From assembly GCA_035601195.1 (NCBI GenBank), contig DATNOU010000091.1, positions 1-24,404 on the forward strand: a DNA stretch of 24,404 nucleotides, written 5' to 3'. This DNA comes from JAIBJP01 sp035601195 (lineage in GTDB: Bacteria > Actinomycetota > Thermoleophilia > Gaiellales > Gaiellaceae). Below the pieces are notes generated by a model. It was not told the origin of the DNA and searched no databases. It saw only the letters and a program-made list of their open reading frames with translations. Shown here piece after piece: positions 15,148 to 22,270 of this stretch; within the stretch, counting starts at the first letter, position 1; each line of letters begins with the position of its first letter. Both the position numbers and the translations under genes were made by a program.

Positions 15148-15720
15148 ATGACCAGGCGTCAGGAGCTTTCCCGCCAGGCGGCACGCCTCTTCGCCCAGAA
15201 GGGTTACCACGGGACGTCGATCGGCGACCTCGCCGAGGCGCTGGGCGTCCAGAAGGGCTCTCTCTATGCGCATATCGAGGGCAAGGAGGACCTTCTCTAC
15301 GAGACCATGCGCGACGGCGCGAGCGCGTTCCACGCCGGCCTGGACGCGATCCCCGAGCAACTCAAGGCGACGGAGAAGATCCGTCTTGCCCTGCGCGCTC
15401 ACCTGCAGGTCGTCGCCGACCAGCTCGAGGTCGCCACGGTCTTCGTCCAGGAGTGGAAGTACCTGGAGGGCGAGCGCCGCGAGGAGATCGTCGCCGAGCG
15501 CCGTCGCTACGAGGAGCGCATCCGGGAGCTCTTTCGGGAGGGACGCGAGCAGAGCGAGCTGCGGACCGACCTGGACGAGAGCGTCGCCGCGCTTCTCTTC
15601 CTCTCGGCCGCCAATTGGGCTTACACCTGGCTCAAAGCGGGAGCCGACACAGACACGCTCGCCGATCGCTTCTACGCGCTGCTTATGGATGGGATGCGCG
15701 GTTACTCCTCGCCCGCTTGA
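15148..15720 (+). CDS. TetR-family regulator, probable PaaR-type repressor
   Basis: 190 residues. The N-terminal HTH is clear at about 6-50: AARLFAQKGYHGTSIGDLAEALGVQKGSLYAHIEGKEDLL, with recognition helix QKGSLYAH. The C-terminal ligand domain is all-helical (VATVFVQEWKYLEGERREEIVAERRRYEERIRELFREG), typical of the KstR/FadR/PaaR group that respond to acyl-CoA esters. Its divergent position next to paaA, with a palindrome in between, supports repression of the paa operon and of itself, released by phenylacetyl-CoA as known for PaaR proteins. The inducer is inferred. ATG at 15148 has no ribosome site; TAAGAA at 15136-15141 could be a leaderless -10. The next gene overlaps its stop (TTGA). Confidence 0.9.
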   Translation: MTRRQELSRQAARLFAQKGYHGTSIGDLAEALGVQKGSLYAHIEGKEDLLYETMRDGASAFHAGLDAIPEQLKATEKIRLALRAHLQVVADQLEVATVFVQEWKYLEGERREEIVAERRRYEERIRELFREGREQSELRTDLDESVAALLFLSAANWAYTWLKAGADTDTLADRFYALLMDGMRGYSSPA

Positions 15721-16604
15721 GCGCCGCGCTCATCGTCAATCCGCACGCGAGCCGGGTCACGCCGGACCTCACGCTCGCCGTCGAGCGTGAGCTTGCCGCG
15801 TCAGGGGCGGTCGAGACTCTCCTCTCGGAGGGGCCCGCGCACGCCGCCGACCTCGCCGCCGAGGCATCGCAGAAGTACGACCGCATCTTCGTCTACTCCG
15901 GCGACGGCACCTACAACGAGGTTGTCAACGGGCTCGTCGCCGACGTTCCGGTCGGGTTCATCCCAGGCGGGGGCACGAGCGTCCTCCCCAGGGCCCTCGG
16001 GCTGCCGCGAGATCCCGTGGCCGCGGCCCGGCTGCTCGCTCACGGTGCCGAGCCCATGCGGATCTCCCTAGGCCGCGTGAACGGGCGGCGCTTCACGTTC
16101 AGCGCCGGACTCGGCCTCGATGCGGAGCTGGTTCGCCGCGTCGACGCGCTGGGACGCGAGAGTGGCCGCCGAGGGGGCGACGTCGCCTTCGTCCGCACGC
16201 TGCTCGGGATCCTCGCGGAGCGGCGGGGACGCTTCGACCCGGCAATGGAGGTAGTCGGAGTGGGGCGGGTGGCCTTCGCGCTCGTCGCGAACGGCGATCC
16301 CTACAGCTACGCGGGTCGGCTTCCCCTCCGGGTCGCGCCGAGGGCCCGCTTCGAGCTCGGGCTCGACCTCGTCGCGCCACGGAGCCTGCGTGCCCGCGTC
16401 CTCCCACAGGTAGCGTGGTGGGTGCTCGCGGGACGTGGACAGGAGCGCTCGCGTCACCTCCTTTACGTGCACGACGCGGACGAGCTGCGGATCGTGTGCG
16501 ACGCGCCATTACCGCTTCAGGTCGACGGCGAAGACCTCGGCGACGTAGGCGAAGCGCACTTCGAGGCCGAGCGCGACGCGCTTCAGGTCCTCACGCCCGG
16601 ATAG
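15717..16604 (+). CDS. Diacylglycerol/sphingosine kinase-fold protein (DAGK_cat)
   Basis: 295 residues from a TTG at 15717 that overlaps the TetR stop. The catalytic domain starts LIVNPHAS (strand 1), has SGDGTYNEVVNGL at 61-73 (the GGDGT nucleotide motif with first Gly replaced by Ser), then FIPGGGTSVLPRALGLP at 81-97, where the usual GTxND is GGGTSV. The C-terminal beta-sandwich runs to the end (LQVDGEDLG near 270 is a conserved element). Family enzymes phosphorylate diacylglycerol or related lipids. The Asn-Asp loss in the second motif might alter nucleotide handling, though GGGT variants occur in this superfamily. Translational coupling to the regulator is probably incidental. Confidence 0.85.
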   Translation: MSAALIVNPHASRVTPDLTLAVERELAASGAVETLLSEGPAHAADLAAEASQKYDRIFVYSGDGTYNEVVNGLVADVPVGFIPGGGTSVLPRALGLPRDPVAAARLLAHGAEPMRISLGRVNGRRFTFSAGLGLDAELVRRVDALGRESGRRGGDVAFVRTLLGILAERRGRFDPAMEVVGVGRVAFALVANGDPYSYAGRLPLRVAPRARFELGLDLVAPRSLRARVLPQVAWWVLAGRGQERSRHLLYVHDADELRIVCDAPLPLQVDGEDLGDVGEAHFEAERDALQVLTPG

Positions 16605-16607
16605 ATT
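16602..16607 (+). promoter_or_regulatory. -10 box TAGATT for the 2-oxoacid dehydrogenase operon
   Basis: TAGATT is a near-ideal TANNNT box; it overlaps the stop codon of the upstream kinase-fold gene and ends seven bases before the ATG at 16615. No ribosome site precedes that ATG, so a leaderless mRNA for the E1/E2 genes is likely. Confidence 0.55.
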
Positions 16608-16614
16608 TTCAGCC

Positions 16615-17628
16615 ATGGCCCAGGTGGCGCCCGCCGAGCAGGACCTGCGCAGGGTGATCGGGGACGGGGACGCGCTGCCCGACGGCAAGGTCGAAGGGCT
16701 CGCGGCGGCCGACCTCCTCTCTCTCTACCGAGACATGGTCCTGCTCAGGACCTACGACGAGCGCTCGCTCGTCTACCACCGGCAGGGACGGATCGGCACC
16801 TACGCGATCTTTTGGGGGCACGAAGCGATGCAGGTCGGTGCCGTTCGCGCGCTCGCCGACCAGGACTGGATCTTTCCGTCGTACCGCGAGTCCGCCGTCG
16901 GGCTGCTGCGAGGCATGCCCGTCGAGACCGTGCTCTCCTGGTGGCGCGGCCATCCCGCCGGCTGGTGGGATCCGCGTGAATACCGGCTCGCCTCCATCGC
17001 CGTCCCGATCGCGACCCATGTGCCGCACGCCGTCGGCTTCGCGTGGGGAAAGCGCCTGCGCGGCGAGGACACCTGCGCGCTCGCCTTCTTCGGTGACGGC
17101 GCCACCTCCGAGGGCGCGTTTCACGAAGGGGCCAACTTCGCCGCGGTCATGCAGGCCCCGGTCGTCCTGCTCTGCAACAACAACTACTGGGCGATCTCCA
17201 CTCCGCTGCCGGCTCAGACCAGGGCGGAGACATTGGCGGACAAGGCCGTCGGTTATGGCATGCCTGGAGTACGGGTCGACGGCGGCGACGTGCTCGCTGT
17301 CTACGAAGCGACCAGAGAAGCCCTCGCGCGCGCCCGTGCCGGCGAGGGCCCGACTTTCGTCGAGGCGGTCACCTACCGTTGCGCGCCGCACGCGACGGCC
17401 GACGACCCGAGCGCGTACGTCGACGCCGATCGCGTCGAGCGCGAGCGGGAGAACGAGTGTTTCGGCCGTTACGAGCGCTACCTCAGCCGGATCGGCGTCC
17501 TCAACGACGAGCTGGCCGAAGTAGCCCGCGCCGAGGCGCTCGAAGCGATGCGAGCGGGCATCGCCGCCGCCGAGGCCCTGCCCGAGCCCGATCCCGAGCT
17601 CGTGACCAGAAACGCCTATGTCGAGTAA
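16615..17628 (+). CDS. 2-oxoacid dehydrogenase E1 component, alpha subunit
   Basis: 337 residues. E1 alpha/beta tetramers decarboxylate a 2-oxoacid with thiamine diphosphate and acylate the lipoyl group of E2. Seen: GRIGTYAIFWGHEAMQVG, DWIFPSYRESAV, HVPHAVGFAWG, and the thiamine diphosphate/Mg motif GDGATSEG at 160-167 followed by NNN at 188-190, then TYRCAPHATADDPSAY near the phosphorylation-loop region. This fits pyruvate or branched-chain types; the two cannot be told apart by eye. ATG at 16615; the end overlaps E1 beta by 11 bases. Confidence 0.93.
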   Translation: MAQVAPAEQDLRRVIGDGDALPDGKVEGLAAADLLSLYRDMVLLRTYDERSLVYHRQGRIGTYAIFWGHEAMQVGAVRALADQDWIFPSYRESAVGLLRGMPVETVLSWWRGHPAGWWDPREYRLASIAVPIATHVPHAVGFAWGKRLRGEDTCALAFFGDGATSEGAFHEGANFAAVMQAPVVLLCNNNYWAISTPLPAQTRAETLADKAVGYGMPGVRVDGGDVLAVYEATREALARARAGEGPTFVEAVTYRCAPHATADDPSAYVDADRVERERENECFGRYERYLSRIGVLNDELAEVARAEALEAMRAGIAAAEALPEPDPELVTRNAYVE

Positions 17629-18586
17629 GACCCTGGTCGAGGCGGTCAACGAGGCTCTCCACGGCGAGATGGAGCGCGACGGGACCGTGATGGTCATGGG
17701 CGAGGACGTCGGCCGGGCCGGCGGAGTCTTTCGTGCGACCGCGGGGCTCCTCGACCGCTTCGGGCCCGACCGTTGCGTGGACACGCCGCTTGCCGAAGCG
17801 GGCATCCTCGGCACCGCGGTGGGTCTCGCCATGGCCGGGTGGCGGCCGGTCTGCGAGATGCAATACGAGTCCTTCAGCTACCCGTGCCTGGATCAGCTGA
17901 TCTGCCACGTCGGGCGCTATCACTGGCGGACGAACGGCGCGATGGAGTTTCCGATCACGATCCGCATGCCGACGGGGGGCGGCGTCAAGGCGCCCGAGCT
18001 CCACGAGGACTCTCCCGAGACGTACTACGTCCACACGCCCGGCGTGAAAGTGGCGATTCCCTCCACGCCCGCTGACGCGAAAGGCCTTCTGGCGGCGGCG
18101 ATCCGCTCACCCGATCCGGTGGTCGTCTTCGAGCCGAAGGTCCTCTACCGCAGCCCCCGCGAGGAGGTCCCTGACGGGGACCACGTCGTCCCGCTCGGGA
18201 AGGCGCGCGTCGCGCGCGAGGGCACCGACGTGACGCTGATCGCCTACGGCGGGATGGTGTCGGTCGCCCTCGCCGCGGCCGAGGAGCTCGACGCCAGTGC
18301 CGAGGTGATCGACGTCCGCACCTTGAAGCCGCTGGACGAGGAAACGCTCCTCGGGTCCGTGGCCAAGACAGGCCGGGCCGTCATCGTCCAGGAAGCCCCA
18401 CGCGTGGCGGGTTTCGGCGCCGAGATCGCGGCCGTTCTCGCGGAGAAGGCGATTCTCGACCTCCGTGGCCCGGTCCTCCGGGTCACCGGCTACGACGCGC
18501 CTTTCCCGTTCTGGTCGCTCGAGGACGAATACCTGCCCACCTCACCGCGCGTGGTCGAAGCCGTGGCGAAGGTCATGGGGTTTTGA
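17618..18586 (+). CDS. 2-oxoacid dehydrogenase E1 component, beta subunit
   Basis: 322 residues, normal for the family (about 325). Typical blocks: VMVMGEDVGRAGGVFRAT with Glu29, DTPLAEAGILGTAVGLAMAGWRPVCEMQ with the conserved Glu60 that activates the cofactor, FPITIRMPTGGGV, HEDSPETYYVHTPGVKVAIPSTP, and a C-terminal lipoate-binding-side domain VIDVRTLKPLDEETLL and VTGYDAPFPFWSLEDEYLP. The FPFWSLEDEYLP ending is like branched-chain type beta subunits, a weak hint on substrate. ATG at 17618 lies 11 bases inside the alpha gene, and its stop shares one base with the E2 ATG. Confidence 0.94.
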   Translation: MSSKTLVEAVNEALHGEMERDGTVMVMGEDVGRAGGVFRATAGLLDRFGPDRCVDTPLAEAGILGTAVGLAMAGWRPVCEMQYESFSYPCLDQLICHVGRYHWRTNGAMEFPITIRMPTGGGVKAPELHEDSPETYYVHTPGVKVAIPSTPADAKGLLAAAIRSPDPVVVFEPKVLYRSPREEVPDGDHVVPLGKARVAREGTDVTLIAYGGMVSVALAAAEELDASAEVIDVRTLKPLDEETLLGSVAKTGRAVIVQEAPRVAGFGAEIAAVLAEKAILDLRGPVLRVTGYDAPFPFWSLEDEYLPTSPRVVEAVAKVMGF

Positions 18587-19614
18587 TGACCTACGAGTTC
18601 AAGCTCCCGGATCTCGGTGAGGGCGTGCGCGAAGGAGAGATTGCCCGCTGGCTCGTCGAGGTCGGCCAGGAGATCGCCGAGGACGACCCGCTCGTCGAGA
18701 TCCAGACGGACAAGACCACCGTCGAGATTCCGTCGCCCGCCGGCGGGCGGGTTGGCGAGATCCTCGTCGCCGAAGGAGAGGTGGTCCCGGTCGGAACGCT
18801 GCTCGTCTTGATCGGCGACGGCGCTACCGCTCCCGGACCGAAGAAAGTTCAGGTCACCCCGCTCGTTCGCCGCCTCGCAGCCGACCTGGGCGTCGAGCTC
18901 GACGGTCTGAAGGGGACGGGCCCCGAGGGGCGGATCACGGAAGTCGACGTCAGATCGGCCGCTCCGGCGCGGGAGGGCGAGCGAAGAGAGGCTTTGCGCG
19001 GAACGCGACGGCAGATTGCAGAGCACCTGACGCGCGCACACCGAGAGGTCCCGGCCGTGACGGTGGTGGAGGAGTGCGACTTCACGGAGCTCGCAGCGAA
19101 GCGCGGCGAACGTTCTTATCTGGCGTACTTGATCGAGGCCGCGGTCCCCGGCCTGAAGGAAGTCCCGGAGCTCAACGCGACTCTCGCCGGTGAGGAGATC
19201 GTCTACTGGGAGCGCTACGACATCGGGGTCGCGGTGCAGACCGGGGAAGGGCTCGTCGTGCCAGTGCTGCGCGCCGCCGACGAGAAGTCGCTCGAGGAGC
19301 TGGACGACGAAGCCTCGCGCCTCGCCGAGAGTGCGCGCGCGAGGAAGTTGAAGCCGGAGGAACTACGTGGCTCCACGTTCACGGTCACGAGCGCCGGGCG
19401 GCTCGGCGGCCTCTTCGCCACACCGCTCGTCAACCATCCGGAGGTGGCGATTCTCGGCCTGCACCGCATCGGGCCGCGTGCGGCCGTACGTGACGGCCAG
19501 GTCGTGGCCCGCGAGATCGGGTGGCTCTCATGCACCTTCGACCACCGAGTCGTGGACGGTGCGCGGGCGAGCGAGTTCCTCCTGGGCGTCATCGCCCGCC
19601 TCGAGTCGGCCTGA
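18586..19614 (+). CDS. 2-oxoacid dehydrogenase E2 component (lipoyl acyltransferase)
   Basis: 342 residues from ATG at 18586 (TGATG with the E1 beta stop; an adjacent TTG at 18583 is less likely). Domain order: one lipoyl domain (1-77) with Lys43 in IQTDKTTVEIP; a short linker; a peripheral-subunit-binding domain at about 86-125 (TPLVRRLAADLGVELDGLKGTGPEGRITEVDV); then the acyltransferase core from about 135, with TFTVTSAGRLGG, NHPEVAILGLHRI and active-site His320 and Asp324 in DHRVVDG. It is shorter than the usual 400-plus residues because of the brief linkers. No E3 gene follows, so E3 is supplied from elsewhere. Confidence 0.94.
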   Translation: MTYEFKLPDLGEGVREGEIARWLVEVGQEIAEDDPLVEIQTDKTTVEIPSPAGGRVGEILVAEGEVVPVGTLLVLIGDGATAPGPKKVQVTPLVRRLAADLGVELDGLKGTGPEGRITEVDVRSAAPAREGERREALRGTRRQIAEHLTRAHREVPAVTVVEECDFTELAAKRGERSYLAYLIEAAVPGLKEVPELNATLAGEEIVYWERYDIGVAVQTGEGLVVPVLRAADEKSLEELDDEASRLAESARARKLKPEELRGSTFTVTSAGRLGGLFATPLVNHPEVAILGLHRIGPRAAVRDGQVVAREIGWLSCTFDHRVVDGARASEFLLGVIARLESA

Positions 19615-19690
19615 AACCGTTTCGGGCCCGCGTCCGTAGGTCCGGGCACATCTTCGGTCCGCAGGTAGGGGGAAGAGGGGAGCACGCATT

Positions 19691-20239
19691 ATGAGGAAAC
19701 GGACACGGCTCACAATCGTGGCAACACTTGCGGTTCTCATTGCCGCCGGCGCGGCCTTCGCGGCGGTGTCGTTCAACTTCAATTCGCCGCTGGAGGGCGC
19801 TCAGGAGGCGCCGATTCCGCGCGACACGAAGGCGCGGGGGAACGCGATCTACATGCTGAACAGGGACGAGAGCGCGATTGAGTACATGCTGATGGTGGCC
19901 AACATCGAGAACGTCTTCATGGCCCACATCCATCAGGGGCCACGCGGCACCGCCGGGCCCATCGTCGTGTGGCTGTATCCGTCGACCGCGCCAGGCGTGC
20001 AGGCGCCGAAGGGTGGCGGTCGCATCGACGGCGTCATCGCGCAGGGGACGATCACGGCCGCGGACCTCACCGGCCCGCTCGCAGGTCAGCCGCTGTCGGC
20101 ATTGGTTGACCTATTGCGCAACGGCGGGGCGTACACGAACGTGCACACCGACGACGGCGACCTCGTCTTGAACGAGGGACCCGGCGACTTCCCGGCCGGA
20201 GAAATTCGCGGTCAGATCAAGGAGAACGGACCCGGCTAA
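19691..20239 (+). CDS. Secreted CHRD-domain protein
   Basis: 182 residues. A Sec signal peptide (MRKRTRLTI followed by a hydrophobic core to about AAFAA at 21-25) precedes one CHRD domain: FNSPLEGAQEAPIPRDTKARGNAIY, then a beta-rich middle with MAHIHQGPRGTAGPIVVWLYP, and the closing YTNVHTDDGDLVLNEGPGDFPAGEIRGQI, all characteristic. The HIH and NVH histidines are conserved in the family. CHRD proteins are extracytoplasmic and of unknown role in bacteria. ATG at 19691 has a GAGGGGAG ribosome site. The stop overlaps the convergent thioredoxin-like stop by four bases. Confidence 0.9.
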   Translation: MRKRTRLTIVATLAVLIAAGAAFAAVSFNFNSPLEGAQEAPIPRDTKARGNAIYMLNRDESAIEYMLMVANIENVFMAHIHQGPRGTAGPIVVWLYPSTAPGVQAPKGGGRIDGVIAQGTITAADLTGPLAGQPLSALVDLLRNGGAYTNVHTDDGDLVLNEGPGDFPAGEIRGQIKENGPG

Positions 20240-20601
20240 GCCACGCTGTTCGCAGGGCGGGCGGCGGGAGCCCGCCCTGCCGTGGTTCGTCGGGCGACCG
20301 CGGCCTCAGCCTCGACCGGAGCGAGGTGGGGGGCGATCATTCGCTCGATCTGCGGTGCGCTTGCGCGCCCCTCGAGCCGGCCGACAGGGCGGCGGTCCTT
20401 GATGAGGACGAGCGTCGGGATCTGGGTGACCTGCAGACGCTCTATCCAGTCGCGCTGCGCTTCAGCGTCGATGCGGGCGATCCGCAGCCGGGAGCGCTCC
20501 TTGCGCGCGAGGTGCGCGAGCAGGCTTTCCATGCGCCTCGCTGGGCCGGAGCGTGAGCTGGTGAAGAACAGCAACAGGGGGGCTTGGAGGGAACGGGTCA
20601 T
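20236..20601 (-). CDS. Thioredoxin-fold protein lacking both active-site cysteines
   Basis: 121 residues. Thioredoxin outline: strand LLLFFTSS, the helix that normally starts at CGPC, strand RIARIDAEAQ, QVTQIPTLVLIKDRRPVGRLEGRAS with cis-Pro62, and a final helix. Where thioredoxin has WCGPC this protein reads RSGPA (Ser18-Gly-Pro-Ala21), and there is no other Cys in the protein, so it cannot do dithiol chemistry. The last 30 residues are an Ala/Arg-rich tail partly encoded by a hairpin. It may be a binding or chaperone-like thioredoxin-fold protein, or a gene decaying. ATG at 20601; its presumed ribosome site lies between the arms of an inverted repeat. Confidence 0.75.
   Translation of the reverse strand: MTRSLQAPLLLFFTSSRSGPARRMESLLAHLARKERSRLRIARIDAEAQRDWIERLQVTQIPTLVLIKDRRPVGRLEGRASAPQIERMIAPHLAPVEAEAAVARRTTAGRAPAARPANSVA
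20252..20280. terminator. GC-rich hairpin at the end of the CHRD gene
   Basis: Arms GCAGGGCGGGC (20252-20262) and GCCCGCCCTGC (20270-20280) pair perfectly around a 7-base loop, 13 bases after the CHRD stop. CCACG at 20241 and CGTGG at 20281 extend the stem beyond a bulge. No T tract follows. It also forms part of the 3' coding end of the convergent thioredoxin-like gene. Confidence 0.6.
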
Positions 20602-20602
20602 G

Positions 20603-20635
20603 TTCCAGAAAATCCCCGCTTCCCGTCTTCTGGAA
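20603..20635. repeat. Inverted repeat directly before the thioredoxin-like gene
   Basis: TTCCAGAA (20603-20610) and TTCTGGAA (20628-20635) enclose 17 bases that contain GCGGGGA, the likely ribosome site of the minus-strand gene starting at 20601. A further TGGAA half-copy follows at about 20640. The arms equal the outer arms of the paaC palindrome. It may control translation of the gene or belong to a dispersed element family. Confidence 0.6.
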
Positions 20636-20733
20636 ACTACTGGAAGGGGTATTTCGGTGGGTACTACTAGCGCTCTTAAGTGGATGCAGCCGAAAGTTCG
20701 TTCCGGTTTATTGAAGGAGTTTGCGGACGCCCG

Positions 20734-22194
20734 CTACCCGGCGGCGGCCAGCGTACGGGCCGTCGCGACGACCTCCGCGACGAGGGTCGCCAGGTGATCC
20801 GAGCCGGTGTCCGGGTGCAGGATGCAGGCGCGCAGCATCTCGCGGCCGCCGAAGACGGTACCGGTGACGAAGGCGCGCCCCCGCGCCTGAACCGCCTCGG
20901 GTAGCGCGCGGTTGACGTCATCCAGGCGGGCGGGCGGACAGCCCGCCGGGTGCGCGCGGAAGGCGACGATGGAGGTCTCGGGCGCGGCGGCCAGCTCCAG
21001 CTCGGGCTCCCGCTCGATCAGCGTCGCCAGCTCGCGGGCGAGCCCGTTCGCGTGCGCCACCTGGGCGGCGATGCCGGCGCGTCCGCGCGCGGCGATGGTT
21101 GCCCACGTCTTGAGCGCGCGGAACGGTCTCGTCTGCTCGAGCCCGTACTCGGCGAACGTACCGACCGGCGCGTCGGCGTCCTGGCGCAGGTACGGCGGGA
21201 TGAGGCTGAACGCGTCGCGCAGGTCGTCGCCGCGCCGCACGAGCGCACAGCCGGAATCGACGGGAACGCCGAGCCACTTGTGCGGGTCGAGGGTCAGCGA
21301 GTCGGCCCGCTCCATGCCGCGGAAGCGGGCCGCGATCGCTGGGTCGAGCACGCCGAACGCGCCGTAGGCGCCGTCGACGTGGAACCAGAGGCCTTCCGCG
21401 GTCGCGACATCGGCGAGCGCGTCGAGCGGGTCGATCACGCCGGCGTTGACGGTGCCGGCTGAGCCGACGAGCAGCGCCGGCACGGCGCCACTCGCGCGAT
21501 CCGCGGCGATCGAGGCACGCAGCGCGGCCGCGTCGAGCCGGCCCGCGTCGAGCGGCACCTCGCGCATCGCGCCGCTGCCGAGGCCGAGAAGCTCCAGCGC
21601 GCGCCGCACGCAGCTATGGGCCTCGGCCGGCACGTAGGCGACGAGCTGTGGGGCGCCGGTGAGGCCGTCGCGACGCACCTCGCGGCCGACTTCCGCCAGC
21701 GCGCGACCGCGAGCGCCCGCGAAGCAGACGATCGTCGCGGCGGACGCGCCGCTGGTGAGCAGGCCGGCGCCCGGCGCGTACGGGAAGCCGACGAGCTCGG
21801 CAAGCCAACGCACGACCGCGCGCTCGAGGTGGACGTCGGCGTGGTCGCCGGCGACGACGCTCGGGTTCATCGCGGCTGCCGCCAGCGAAACGACGACGCC
21901 GGCGGGGGAGGGCGGGGGGTTGACCCAGCCGAAGAAGGCCGGGTGGCCGTTGCCCATGGCGTGGGGCAGGACGTCGCGCAGCGCGGTCGCGACCAGGTCG
22001 TCGAGCGTGACCGCGCGCTCCGGCAGGGGCAGGTCGACCAGCTGCTCACGCAGGGCGTCGGGGAGCGGCTGCCAGACCGGGCGCGACGGCAGCGCGGCGA
22101 GGTTGTCGGCGACGCCGTCCACCAGCGCGTGGGCGGCGCGGCGGAACGCCTGCAGCTCGCCTTCGCGCGCCGCTCCCGTGGCCGGTTCGCTCAC
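20734..22194 (-). CDS. PLP-dependent group II decarboxylase (aromatic amino acid/glutamate decarboxylase family)
   Basis: 486 residues, usual length. It removes CO2 from an amino acid to give an amine. Motifs: HPAFFGWVNPPPSPAGVV near 84, LTSGASAATIVCFAGAR near 146, AEAHSCVRRAL with the ring-stacking His193, VGSAGTVNAGVIDP, HVDGAYG with Asp274 binding the pyridine nitrogen, and TLDPHKWLGVPVDSG with His305 and Lys306 as the cofactor lysine. The sequence fits the aromatic-L-amino-acid decarboxylase group; the exact substrate (Phe, Tyr, Trp, Glu, Asp) cannot be read. The gene is extremely GC-rich with heavy use of GCG and CGC codons even against its neighbours. GTG start at 22194 has TATGCT six bases upstream, suggesting a leaderless mRNA. 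Confidence 0.88.
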   Translation of the reverse strand: MSEPATGAAREGELQAFRRAAHALVDGVADNLAALPSRPVWQPLPDALREQLVDLPLPERAVTLDDLVATALRDVLPHAMGNGHPAFFGWVNPPPSPAGVVVSLAAAAMNPSVVAGDHADVHLERAVVRWLAELVGFPYAPGAGLLTSGASAATIVCFAGARGRALAEVGREVRRDGLTGAPQLVAYVPAEAHSCVRRALELLGLGSGAMREVPLDAGRLDAAALRASIAADRASGAVPALLVGSAGTVNAGVIDPLDALADVATAEGLWFHVDGAYGAFGVLDPAIAARFRGMERADSLTLDPHKWLGVPVDSGCALVRRGDDLRDAFSLIPPYLRQDADAPVGTFAEYGLEQTRPFRALKTWATIAARGRAGIAAQVAHANGLARELATLIEREPELELAAAPETSIVAFRAHPAGCPPARLDDVNRALPEAVQARGRAFVTGTVFGGREMLRACILHPDTGSDHLATLVAEVVATARTLAAAG

Positions 22195-22200
22195 ATCGCA

Positions 22201-22206
22201 AGCATA
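22201..22206 (-). promoter_or_regulatory. -10 box TATGCT for leaderless decarboxylase transcript
   Basis: On the minus strand TATGCT (TANNNT) ends six bases before the GTG at 22194. An AGGAGG sequence occurs about 22 bases before the start, too far to serve the GTG; it may be chance. Confidence 0.45.
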
Positions 22207-22270
22207 GATTCCGTGCCTCCTGTCGCTGCCGCCGGGGATGCGCTCGGGTCTGAACTTACGGCGACGACCA

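Noticed and set aside
16609..17832. A 407-residue open frame on the minus strand across E1 alpha
   Set aside because: It is antisense to a well-supported E1 alpha/beta pair and shows no recognisable domain.
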